A stretch of DNA of 64,000 nucleotides from Niabella sp. (GTDB taxonomy: Bacteria > Bacteroidota > Bacteroidia > Chitinophagales > Chitinophagaceae). The stretch is taken from the NCBI RefSeq assembly GCF_030150205.1, contig NZ_JASLGT010000008.1:620001-684000 (forward strand), written 5' to 3'. Positions 52,301 to 59,441 of the stretch are shown here, piece by piece; position 1 is the stretch's first letter; each line of letters opens with the position of its first letter. The notes under the pieces were generated by a model. The model ran no database searches. It saw only the letters and a list, made by a program, of their open reading frames with translations, and was not told the origin of the DNA. A program made the translations under genes and the position numbers.

Positions 52301-52398
52301 GCTCTTTTTAAAACCAGCACACGGTTCTTGCTATCAAATACCTGGTCGCCGCTTATTACCGGAACCAGTTGAATTGGCTGATGATTGTTAGTTTCCAT
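49381..52398 (-). CDS. 1005-residue putative type VI cargo/effector of unknown activity
   Basis: A very large protein with no signal peptide and no family I recognise. In outline: N-terminal beta-rich domains (about 1-330), a linker with VRYVEF/VKYVEF-like segments, a middle beta region (about 520-620), a long charged coiled-coil (about 690-760, SQQSEIQDRERDQRKMEEKI), a hydrophobic stretch (about 795-845) and a C-terminal Gly/Ser-rich beta region. The hydrophobic stretch could insert into membranes. It overlaps the preceding DUF4280 gene by 11 bases and is followed by a lipoprotein and a membrane protein. The position behind a PAAR-like protein marks it as probable spike-loaded cargo. Confidence 0.75.
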   Translation of the reverse strand: METNNHQPIQLVPVISGDQVFDSKNRVLVLKRAGNFTVSVADLINPPKAAPRKGAKSKGSGAPADAASGYEGIKWVWRIATSAAAIEGLKDNDRNRSFNDGLPKSGKQISFPKILEGGGLVWLEAYRETPTGSPLNGIFVCAVGEPDLLGVEWRKLVNKVVDGKEVSEPGEIITGKEARFGETVFLMVYTRGLYLNDITVQFRDSDSGINSDDDLPAYPRQNGVPVNKSPDSDTPDKSLKVVARTVKYVEFKGAQVVSEKANVAALIKEQLSTLEGAPGQYIQCAQIEVYIDPFWKFDGFDLARYLKIYPTISGVKLKGETALRNAFIEVKESQSVVESKLSDVGNQPVLAKDFAMNVGAFQQCRYERIVAQLPDEKSPDGKTVQRQPVTLFNEKGTNPDDQRLKEFEVVAGETANVKQITVSLEELFNDPGDCISTPKHQGHSLTIVEHPEPEGPAAEKGKEKNTSVTFSGTTKGESVLTGGASSKEQKLKSKTALKVYTPPSDGDRRIQFDARFIYNREPITMNLGVQSIDFPYAFRYFWLGNNAAGKPYVIRAATCRYDQNIRIITYPDIEWKLAINFNKYDAGDSDFEQEENRGTSLSVVSNSIQRNPRHRREMNRMKWSSLGEKKWGVALSAKWDGKDEVEFSEEFKKNLEERLKGIKALIEFMEAFFSPKNSNGQRDPGAESTLQSYSRSQQSEIQDRERDQRKMEEKIRHLETAKERYRNAEPGSREQRQARKDMESIQRSTERNLGGLTKRTVVGFDLFWPAFEGSFSWKLVNTNDNQSEEHRRKVGVLLTGNIGFAPLLGASIYLDFLALAQRLHPIAFAVIAIADLTLSLIGDGSKIVAELRATGTIGGTLTGFLNTLTKENSFNREDRSTNDKSVATVTGDVDVTVKVQIKLKKKKHLVFVTIQGELNGEASATAKWKSRAAIDADNKGFFANIYGNFDGLVIIGKGSAKGSISLDKDEEEVEAASAGVGGSITWQAIDKKDESLISACRFGSF

Positions 52399-52870
52399 TG
52401 GCAGATTGCTTTTGTGGCAGGCGGGTATATCCGATTTCTTCCAAACCCATAAAACTGAAAAAAGGATTTAATATTTTCTGTGTATTATCATTTGTTTTTT
52501 GCCCGGAAGATGGATGAACGTTAGCCGTTTGACCATGAAAACTGATTTCCACACAAGGGCTACCGCCTACCGCGCAAACAGCCTTGCTGTCTTCCAGCAG
52601 GGGATGGCCACCGTTTTCCATAGTAAGCTTATCATGAACCCCCTGCCATTGGGTAATGGCGGGCTTACAGGCGCTTTTGGTTATTTTACACGCACCAAAG
52701 GTGTTTGCTGCAAAAGGCTGACCAATATCCATTGTGTTGGCGATGGCCTTTTGACCCGGCGCGTTTTCATTAATATAAAAATCTGTTTGCTTTACTTTAA
52801 GTTTGTCTGGCGTGGTACCAAATTTACATTGGCAAACAGCACCGTTACAAACCAGATGTTTTTGACCCAT
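52388..52870 (-). CDS. DUF4280 PAAR-like spike-tip protein
   Basis: A 160-residue protein starting MGQKHLVCNGAVCQCKFG. The repeated Cys and short beta strands (GACKITKSACKPAITQW, SKAVCAVGGSPCVEISFHGQ) are those of DUF4280, a PAAR-like family that caps VgrG trimers in Bacteroidota type VI systems and other contractile injection systems. The start at 52870 lies 10 bases after the previous stop; upstream in-frame starts would overlap that gene. Its 3' end overlaps the 1005-residue cargo gene by 11 bases, suggesting the two are made and loaded together. Confidence 0.9.
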   Translation of the reverse strand: MGQKHLVCNGAVCQCKFGTTPDKLKVKQTDFYINENAPGQKAIANTMDIGQPFAANTFGACKITKSACKPAITQWQGVHDKLTMENGGHPLLEDSKAVCAVGGSPCVEISFHGQTANVHPSSGQKTNDNTQKILNPFFSFMGLEEIGYTRLPQKQSANGN

Positions 52871-52880
52871 TCCTTTGTTT

Positions 52881-53801
52881 TTAAACCACCGAGGCATTCT
52901 TTTTCCCGGTTTCCTCAAAGCTGACAGCCTCTTTTAACAGCCGGTCCCTTGTATCCTGGTGGTAGGTTTCAAATTTCACTTTTTGCTCCGGATCACTTTG
53001 TAACGTCACCGTTCCCCAAACGGAACGTATGGAGTAATCCTTCTTATAAATCAGATAATTTAACACTGCGGAACCTTTTGCTTCAGTACCCGGGTAGCCC
53101 ATTGCCCTTTCCAGGGGTACCGGCCTTTTTTGCAGTATATCATTTACGCTTCGCTCCTCGCAAACATTGCCTTTGTATTGAATTGCAAATGTTTTTTCAG
53201 CAACTTCCTTTTTATCAAAATGGCCCAATACCCGGTAGTTAACCATCGGTCCATAAGCAACCAGCGGGAATTGTAAATCCAGTTCCTGTTTGTAACTGAA
53301 AGCACGTTTACCCAGAATACGGGCAAAGAATACCGCAAAAAACCAGTCGCTCCTTATCGCCTGGTTCAGTTCATGATCATGATTCAATACAAGATCCATC
53401 TGCGTCATTGCCTGTTCCACGATTGCGCCCTTATAATACCGGGTGATCTCCTCTTTTTTCTTTTTCCACCGGTCAAGTACTTCTTCCGTATTGACGACCC
53501 GCTTAAATGCTCCTTCCAGGTCAACCATCAGCAGTAAAGGATATAAGATCGCTCCCATCTCATCTGCCAAACGGTCTGCCAGCAGATGAGGAGCCTGGTT
53601 ATTGACATATACCTGTTTCCGGTTTAAAAGGAACAGGTACCCTTCTTGTTCCATGCTCCCCAGTTGTGCCACATCCATTTCATAGTGTACTTTCAGCGTT
53701 TCATCAAAAGTGATCACCGTACCGTACGTGCGGCAAAGCGCATCCCGGGGAATTACGATCTGCCGGTCTGGCCCAAAAGGATATGCTGTTTTTATGTTCA
53801 A
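52881..53801 (-). CDS. Unknown 306-residue protein of vgrG island, possible adaptor
   Basis: A soluble protein with no signal peptide and no recognised domain. Middle part is helical (EVLDRWKKKKEEITRYYKGAIVEQAMTQMDLVL), ends are beta-rich. The first codon is TTG at 53801 and no in-frame ATG lies close by, so the exact start is uncertain. It sits between the first effector/lipoprotein pair and the DUF4280 gene, the position of effector chaperones/adaptors in type VI loci. That role is inference. Confidence 0.7.
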   Translation of the reverse strand: MNIKTAYPFGPDRQIVIPRDALCRTYGTVITFDETLKVHYEMDVAQLGSMEQEGYLFLLNRKQVYVNNQAPHLLADRLADEMGAILYPLLLMVDLEGAFKRVVNTEEVLDRWKKKKEEITRYYKGAIVEQAMTQMDLVLNHDHELNQAIRSDWFFAVFFARILGKRAFSYKQELDLQFPLVAYGPMVNYRVLGHFDKKEVAEKTFAIQYKGNVCEERSVNDILQKRPVPLERAMGYPGTEAKGSAVLNYLIYKKDYSIRSVWGTVTLQSDPEQKVKFETYHQDTRDRLLKEAVSFEETGKKNASVV

Positions 53802-53966
53802 AAAGGAGCTTATTAATTTATATTTTAAACAGAATGACCAAGCAATCGGGAACAGGCGCTTTATGAGCTGATCCTAACCATGGGCCTTCGGTCCTTTCCT
53901 AAAATATCTCATTGCCATTTGGAATCATCACTTCTTCAGAACCAAATTTTATTATGCTGGTCACAA

Positions 53967-54470
53967 TTAAAAATCCTTTTTATCCAGCGTCATACCATAA
54001 TAGAAATTACGTCTTTTCCCATTTACCGTTGCGCTATCCAGACCACAATCATAAATCACTGCTCCCCCCATGGCATTGTTACCCGTTTTTGCGCTGAGAT
54101 GAAAATCAGAAAGGAGCAGCTTTTTTCCCGCCATTTCAATCATAATGGTACTATTCAAATGAAAGGAGTCTAACGTATATCCAAAGATCGTTTGCGGCTT
54201 AACAGATGTATTAACATTCAATGTATCCAGTTTTTGAATGGTATCTTTTACAATAGTTCCATTTGCATCTTTGATAATTGTTTTTACCTCCTGCATTTCA
54301 TTTATCTGGAAACCGGTCAGCGTGAACGCAAGCCCCTCTCTGCATAGATTAGAAGCATTGCATTGATCAGTATATGCATTTACTTCTGTGTCAGAGGGCC
54401 GGTCAAAACAGGCACTGAGGTAAAACAAAAGAATAATCAGACCATAATTTATTTTACTAATGACAGTCAT
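53967..54470 (-). CDS. Small lipoprotein, candidate immunity to 427-residue effector
   Basis: A 167-residue lipoprotein: signal with lipobox YLSAC (Cys about 21), then a mature domain with a Cys pair (DQCNASNLCREG) and a late Cys (YDCGLD). No family recognised. It begins 3 bases after the effector gene ends. If the effector is a periplasm-acting peptidase, a periplasmic lipoprotein is where immunity would be needed; this is inferred. About 165 bases without a gene follow before the 306-residue unknown. Confidence 0.75.
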   Translation of the reverse strand: MTVISKINYGLIILLFYLSACFDRPSDTEVNAYTDQCNASNLCREGLAFTLTGFQINEMQEVKTIIKDANGTIVKDTIQKLDTLNVNTSVKPQTIFGYTLDSFHLNSTIMIEMAGKKLLLSDFHLSAKTGNNAMGGAVIYDCGLDSATVNGKRRNFYYGMTLDKKDF

Positions 54471-54473
54471 ATA

Positions 54474-55757
54474 CTATTTGGCTTTTATATACCCATAAAT
54501 ATTTGTATCAAAACTTTTTTGCTTTATCGTCAGCAGCTTCACAGGATTCCCCCAACACCAAAAGGAAAAAGAGCAGGTATTGTTTTGAATATTTACGCTG
54601 TAGTTCCCTTCATAAATAATCCAGTGAAACCGCCAGGAGAAGGGATTGTCTGCCGCAGCAAAATAACTGGGGCTATCCTTTAGCATATCAGCATCTATTA
54701 ACATTGCAATATTATAGCCCGCTTTATGCTGCGCATCTATTTCCTCTAACAAATACTGTTTACTGTCAGCCGTGGGATTCATTCCTATATTGGTACTGTC
54801 CTTCACATCGTTGAACTGAAGAAAATTTTTGAGTAACGGCGCTACCATATCCGGATAGTTGATCCCTGAGATTTCCTGCCCTGCTTCACCGGTGTAGTTT
54901 AAAAATGTATTTTCCTGGTTTCTTAATGTAACCATATCGATCCAATCTATTTTAGGCATAGGGGTTCCGCCAAGTTTTGGATACTTTGCAGCAGCCGGAT
55001 CCATTTCATAGATAACAGGATCCTTAGGTTTTAGCTTAAAAGTTCCGAATTCCGCCTCTCCTTTGCGGTGCAGATCAAAGGACGCCTTTGAATACGCCTG
55101 TGGATTTGTTTTTGCAAAAAGATAGAACACAATCGCCATGCCGCACAATGGCGTATTGGATTGATCAATTAAGATAGCGCCCAATTTTGGGTTATTTGCC
55201 ACAACCCTGTTATTTATTTCGTTTGTTACATCCTTTAAGGAAAACCATCGAAACCGGTAATGCACCCATTCGGTACGCTCAGCCTCCGCGGTTCTGCCCG
55301 AAAAATACGCATACACCGTTAAATCACATCCGCAGACCGCAAGTGTGCTAATGTTGATCCATATTTTTTTACCGGTGGCATTAAAGTCAAAATCGGCAAC
55401 TCCGTCCTCATTTTGATATTTATACCCCCATTTTATAGTTGCATGATCATCCGGCTGCACGTCTCCATCAAACTCCACGGCTTCAAACTCATAGGCAACT
55501 CCATATTGAAGTCCCGGGCGTTTTCCTCCACCGGCATCCAGTCCTTCTGCAAGCGGGGTATTAACGATGATTTTTTTTACCTTTTTGGTGGTAACCGCTC
55601 TTGCTGGCGGCGCCCCGCGCAATAACTGCTCACCGGCCTCCCCGTTTTTACGCATAAATCCTTTCGCACTTAACTGGGTATCTCCATCATGCGCCGTCCA
55701 TGTTATATCTTTTGCAGTTTCTACAATATTCCTGGCTTTGAATATAATATCACCCAT
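54474..55757 (-). CDS. Putative type VI effector with cysteine-peptidase-like C-terminal domain
   Basis: A 427-residue protein encoded right after VgrG. The N-terminal part (about 55-185) is beta-rich, with VKKIIVNTPLAEGL and WVHYRFRWFSL, and resembles an Ig-like delivery region. The C-terminal part has NTPLCGMAIVFYLFA with Cys205 at the start of a predicted helix, and SWRFHWIIYEGN with His378 in a strand near the C-terminus. A Cys-helix followed by a His-strand is the layout of papain-like/C39/NlpC peptidases; I infer a cysteine peptidase or transferase that acts on cell wall or protein. The third catalytic residue is not certain. A lipoprotein follows after 3 bases. Confidence 0.65.
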   Translation of the reverse strand: MGDIIFKARNIVETAKDITWTAHDGDTQLSAKGFMRKNGEAGEQLLRGAPPARAVTTKKVKKIIVNTPLAEGLDAGGGKRPGLQYGVAYEFEAVEFDGDVQPDDHATIKWGYKYQNEDGVADFDFNATGKKIWINISTLAVCGCDLTVYAYFSGRTAEAERTEWVHYRFRWFSLKDVTNEINNRVVANNPKLGAILIDQSNTPLCGMAIVFYLFAKTNPQAYSKASFDLHRKGEAEFGTFKLKPKDPVIYEMDPAAAKYPKLGGTPMPKIDWIDMVTLRNQENTFLNYTGEAGQEISGINYPDMVAPLLKNFLQFNDVKDSTNIGMNPTADSKQYLLEEIDAQHKAGYNIAMLIDADMLKDSPSYFAAADNPFSWRFHWIIYEGNYSVNIQNNTCSFSFWCWGNPVKLLTIKQKSFDTNIYGYIKAK

Positions 55758-55774
55758 GGCATTCTTCTTATTGG

Positions 55775-57625
55775 TTATGCAAAATTTCCCTGTTCCCCAC
55801 TCTTGCTTACCACCTTTTTAGCACTGTAAATTTTAAAGTCTTCTTCTGTGGCACTGGCTTCAATCGTATTGCCATGTTTTTTTATAGTGTTTGATGCGTT
55901 GTGGGTTAAGTTGTCTTCTGCCGTTCCGATGATATTGGTAGCCGTCATGGTCAGGTTCTTCACCGCATTGTTCATAATATTTACACCCGCACTATTCATC
56001 ATACTGGCCCCTGCCGTTGTGCCTATATTCATTCCGGCGCTGGTGTTAATATTCATTCCGGCACTGGTGCGTATGTTTTCATCAGCATTAATGTTGATGT
56101 TCTTTGCATTGAAGGTCATGGTTTCCGGGGCTGTGATCGTAATGTTCTTTCCCGAAGTATCCAGGTAAATCTCATTACCCCCGGGATCCCGGATGATGAT
56201 ATGCGTGCCGGAGCCGGCGTCATTGAACTCCACCGTATGTCCGCTGCGTGTGCGGATCACCTTCAGATCGTTGCCTGCATTGCTGAAACTATTGTTTGCA
56301 CTTCCGTGATACACGGCACCGATCACATATGGTTTTGTTGCACTCCCGTTCTCAAAGCCCACGATTACTTCTTCTCCTATTTCCGGAATGAAAAAATGGC
56401 CTTTCGCGCCACCTCCGTGCGGACTCGTTACGCGGATCCACGGTGTTTTTTCCGATCCGTTCATCCAGTGAAACTTTACCCGCACCCGGCCCAGCCCGTT
56501 ATAGTCGTTATTATCCGTTACGATCGCGCTCTGTGTTTCAGATACCGGGTCACGCGGCACCGAAACCGGGGGCACTTTGATGCCCGAAGGCACGGCCGTG
56601 AAATCATTTTCATAATTACCCTGCGCGTCTACATGATGATTGATTCCCGTTACCAGGTAATCGCCATATCCCTCTGTGCCCAGTGTAAATACATTGCTGC
56701 CGCTTATTGTTACCGCCGAACCGATTGCCAGACCAGGATGGCCACTCTGTCCATGAAATTGTACCAGCTTGCTGCTCTCTACAGCACTCCGGAGGTTTAC
56801 CAGGTCGTCCTGCTGTTTCTTATTGGTTAAAAAGCGCGGATTCCATTGCTTGGGCTGTGTACCGTATACGGTTTGGGAGGCCTTGTATACCTGTTCCCCC
56901 CAGGCGTTCAGCCCCGCCTTCTGTTCTACCCCCTGCGGCTCGCTGCTGTATACCTGGCTGTTCTGGTAATCCCAGGCCAGCAACTGCGACCGTACCGGCC
57001 TTGCCTGCAGTGCCACATTAAACCGCGACAGATGCCGGCCATAAACCAGTTCGGTTTTTTTATTATCCCTTGGCGGCCCTACCACAAGGCTCCGTCCATC
57101 CCAGAACAACCATTCGCCATAAGTGCTGGTTAACCGCTGTAAAAACTCCCAGGCCGTTTCTTTATATTGTACCGTATATGCCAGTGTTTCGCCATATAAT
57201 GGCTGTACCTTGGGCTCTAACAGGTTTTCCGGAAAAAATTTTAATACATCCTGCGCAATATTCTTCAGCGCCTTCTTTTCCCAGCTTTTGCAATGGGGGC
57301 CGCTGTCCAGCACAATTGTAGGACTATACCCGGTAATGATCACATCTCCATGATGCCCTGTAAAACGCGCGGTTTCCACGCCGGTAATGATCCCGTTGAA
57401 CAATACGGTACCCGAAAGGCCCACGCCGCTGATGCGGGCGCCAAAGCTGCCCCCGATCATCTCCTTGGAGGCGGTGAACATGCCGGTACGGCCATCTATC
57501 GATTGGGCCGGACATACCAATGTAAACTGATGATGCGAAAAAATACTTTGCTGAAGGGAAAATGAGGTAAACTGCATTAACGGGGTACCATTAATGCTAA
57601 ACATAGGTTCGGTCAATTGCGCCAT
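55775..57625 (-). CDS. vgrG: Type VI secretion system spike protein VgrG (TssI)
   Basis: A 616-residue VgrG. The N-terminal gp27-like domain (about 1-370) includes YTVQYKETAWEFLQRLTSTYGEWLFWDG. An OB-fold gp5-like domain follows (VRVKFHWMNGSEKTPWIRVTSPHGG, GEEVIVGFENGSATKPYVIGAVYHG), then a repetitive Asn/Gly/Ala-rich beta-helix needle (about 500-590, DENIRTSAGMNINTSAGMN). No extra catalytic domain is fused. It forms the trimeric tip that carries cargo into target cells. It heads a minus-strand run of eight genes; the type VI structural genes are not in this window. Confidence 0.95.
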   Translation of the reverse strand: MAQLTEPMFSINGTPLMQFTSFSLQQSIFSHHQFTLVCPAQSIDGRTGMFTASKEMIGGSFGARISGVGLSGTVLFNGIITGVETARFTGHHGDVIITGYSPTIVLDSGPHCKSWEKKALKNIAQDVLKFFPENLLEPKVQPLYGETLAYTVQYKETAWEFLQRLTSTYGEWLFWDGRSLVVGPPRDNKKTELVYGRHLSRFNVALQARPVRSQLLAWDYQNSQVYSSEPQGVEQKAGLNAWGEQVYKASQTVYGTQPKQWNPRFLTNKKQQDDLVNLRSAVESSKLVQFHGQSGHPGLAIGSAVTISGSNVFTLGTEGYGDYLVTGINHHVDAQGNYENDFTAVPSGIKVPPVSVPRDPVSETQSAIVTDNNDYNGLGRVRVKFHWMNGSEKTPWIRVTSPHGGGAKGHFFIPEIGEEVIVGFENGSATKPYVIGAVYHGSANNSFSNAGNDLKVIRTRSGHTVEFNDAGSGTHIIIRDPGGNEIYLDTSGKNITITAPETMTFNAKNININADENIRTSAGMNINTSAGMNIGTTAGASMMNSAGVNIMNNAVKNLTMTATNIIGTAEDNLTHNASNTIKKHGNTIEASATEEDFKIYSAKKVVSKSGEQGNFA

Positions 57626-57718
57626 ACATAAGGTTTTGTCTGTGACGAAATAATATCGTTTTAACCTCCCAAACCCATTGCGTCAGCTAAGCGATGACAT
57701 AAAATTTTCAGGTCTTCA

Positions 57719-57726
57719 CAAATTTA
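57719..57726 (-). promoter_or_regulatory. Possible -7 element for the vgrG island
   Basis: TAAATTTG on the minus strand matches TAnnTTTG. No clear TTTG -33 partner; the leader would be about 90 bases. Confidence 0.4.
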
Positions 57727-57906
57727 GCCGAATAGATTATTTATTTTCGAGGTTTATTACGGGTTAAAAATAAGGATTTCCGGGAAATTCAAAACAAAAA
57801 TTAACCCATATCATTTCCGGAGGACCGTTCCCGCGCTGCCCCTCCTGCCAGTACCAGCGCTTGCGTTTATCAAAACCGGGCCCGCTTTTTATTTGGGTAA
57901 GCCATT

Positions 57907-57939
57907 ATAAAAATTGCCCCCTGCAAACGCAGCGGGCAA
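57907..57939 (-). terminator. Terminator of the parAB-DUF5683-dapB cluster
   Basis: An 11-bp stem (TTGCCCCCTGC with GCAGCGGGCAA, one mismatch) and a 4-base loop; on the minus strand TTTTT follows. It lies 25 bases after the dapB stop and separates the cluster from vgrG. Confidence 0.75.
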
Positions 57940-57963
57940 CACCATTTTTATATACGGATGCAG

Positions 57964-58680
57964 TTAAAGATCCAGTACGTCTTTCATGGAAAAGACGCCT
58001 TTTTTATCTTTTATATATTCGGCGGCCAGCACGGCTCCCAGGGCAAAACCCTTGCGGTTATGTGCCGTGTGCGTAATCGAAATATCATCAATTTCCGAAG
58101 CATAGGTAATGGTATGGGTGCCTGGCGCCGGGTCAATGCGTTTGCTGGTGATCAGCAATTCTTCGGGCCGGGGTACCACATCATTTACCCATTTTACTTT
58201 TTCGGTATATACATCCATCACCTGCTCCGCAAGGGTGATGGCCGTTCCACTGGGGGCGTCCTTTTTCTCGGTATGATGTATTTCTTCCAGGCTTACCTCG
58301 TAGGAGCCATGTTTGTGCATCAGGCCTGCTAATTTTTTATTTAGTTCGAAGAATAAATTCACACCGATACTAAAATTGCTGGCATATAAAAAGGTGCCGT
58401 TATGCTGATTGATCACATCCAGCAGTTCCGGCATCTTTTCCAGCCAGCCGGTAGATCCGCTTACCACCGGTACACCCAGGCTGATCAGCTTCAGGAGATT
58501 GTCGAATGCTGTGTGCGGACCGGTAAATTCGATGGCAACATCTGCCTTACTGATGTTTTCCGCATTCAGTTCCTGCGCATTGCTTACATCAATTTTCAAT
58601 ACCACTTCATGCCCTCTTTCCAGTGCAATGGCTTCAATGGCTTTTCCCATTTTTCCGTACCCGATAAGTGCAATATTCAT
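57964..58680 (-). CDS. dapB: 4-hydroxy-tetrahydrodipicolinate reductase
   Basis: A 238-residue NAD(P)H-dependent enzyme of lysine/diaminopimelate synthesis. The N-terminal Rossmann fold starts IALIGYGKMGKAIEAIA; the catalytic and substrate-binding segment EIHHTEKKDAPSGTAITLAE is complete. Slightly shorter than E. coli DapB but normal for Bacteroidota. Fourth in the minus-strand parA-parB-DUF5683-dapB order; a phrase repeat of the AAATTTGA type lies between it and DUF5683. Confidence 0.96.
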   Translation of the reverse strand: MNIALIGYGKMGKAIEAIALERGHEVVLKIDVSNAQELNAENISKADVAIEFTGPHTAFDNLLKLISLGVPVVSGSTGWLEKMPELLDVINQHNGTFLYASNFSIGVNLFFELNKKLAGLMHKHGSYEVSLEEIHHTEKKDAPSGTAITLAEQVMDVYTEKVKWVNDVVPRPEELLITSKRIDPAPGTHTITYASEIDDISITHTAHNRKGFALGAVLAAEYIKDKKGVFSMKDVLDL

Positions 58681-58715
58681 TTGAGATTTGAATTTTGTAA
58701 TTTGAATTTGAGATT
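58681..58715. repeat. TTGAGATTTGAATTT-type short phrase repeat
   Basis: The dapB-DUF5683 spacer consists of degenerate copies of ATTTGA(A/G)ATTT phrases, the complement of the family at 23838-23879. Confidence 0.5.
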
Positions 58716-58720
58716 TCAGC

Positions 58721-59422
58721 CTATTTGATCCGCATCACCAGGCTGAGTCCGCTGGTATTGGCCATTTCACTATAACCGGGCTGCAGCCGCAGGCTTAGTT
58801 TAGGCGATACGTCAAAGGTACTCAGGTGCGCATCCACCGTGGCATCCACCACGTTTAGTCCCCAGGCGATCAGGAAGAATACAAATGCATAATCCACGTC
58901 CTGCCGGATCTGATCCCGGTTGCTTCTTAAGCCTTCCTTATTCAGCCCGTTGGGACCCTCAAAAAAGGGCCGCTTTAACTGACCATACACTTTTTGATAA
59001 TTGGGTCCGGTAAGGCTGTCTTTTCCCAGACTTATATCAGAGGCTACGGAAAACGCGTAGCGAAAACGCTTATACCATTTTAAATTATCTATAAAGAGTC
59101 CGCCGGTAATACCCAGCGCGGCATATACGATCGGCACCTTCCATATTTTCCGGTTGTATACCTGCCCCCACCCGGGCAATATGGCCGACCGGAATGCGGC
59201 CGTACCGGGGTTGCGGTACCGCGGATCCTTTCTTGCAACCGTATCCACATATTTCTCTTTTGCTTTTGTTGCAGACTTTTGCAGCGCTGCAGCTTTTACC
59301 GTATCCGGCTTCAGCGGAAGCGTGTCCTTTCGGGTAGTGGAGTCGGTGTTTTGTGCACAAAGGGGCAATGTCATACCTGCCAAAATGCAAAGGAGCAGTA
59401 TTATCTTGTTCAGGAAATGCAT
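58721..59422 (-). CDS. DUF5683 protein, exported/membrane
   Basis: A 233-residue protein with a signal peptide (LLCILAGMTLPLCAQ), a Lys/Thr-rich linker, then SAILPGWGQVYNRKIWKVPIVYAALGITGG and DYAFVFFLIAWGLNVVDATVDAHL, the two hydrophobic motifs of DUF5683. Function unknown; its constant position between parB and dapB in many Bacteroidota suggests an envelope role coupled to growth. It lies 19 bases downstream of parB. Confidence 0.92.
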   Translation of the reverse strand: MHFLNKIILLLCILAGMTLPLCAQNTDSTTRKDTLPLKPDTVKAAALQKSATKAKEKYVDTVARKDPRYRNPGTAAFRSAILPGWGQVYNRKIWKVPIVYAALGITGGLFIDNLKWYKRFRYAFSVASDISLGKDSLTGPNYQKVYGQLKRPFFEGPNGLNKEGLRSNRDQIRQDVDYAFVFFLIAWGLNVVDATVDAHLSTFDVSPKLSLRLQPGYSEMANTSGLSLVMRIK

Positions 59423-59441
59423 GATGCAAATAAAGCACTAA

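Larger units (their letters stand above)
57626..57963. other. Intergenic region with vgrG promoter and dapB terminator
   Basis: On the minus strand TAAATTTG (57726 to 57719) matches TAnnTTTG 94 bases upstream of vgrG, so the island probably has its own promoter. The dapB terminator lies at 57907-57939. No coding frame is supported. Confidence 0.55.
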
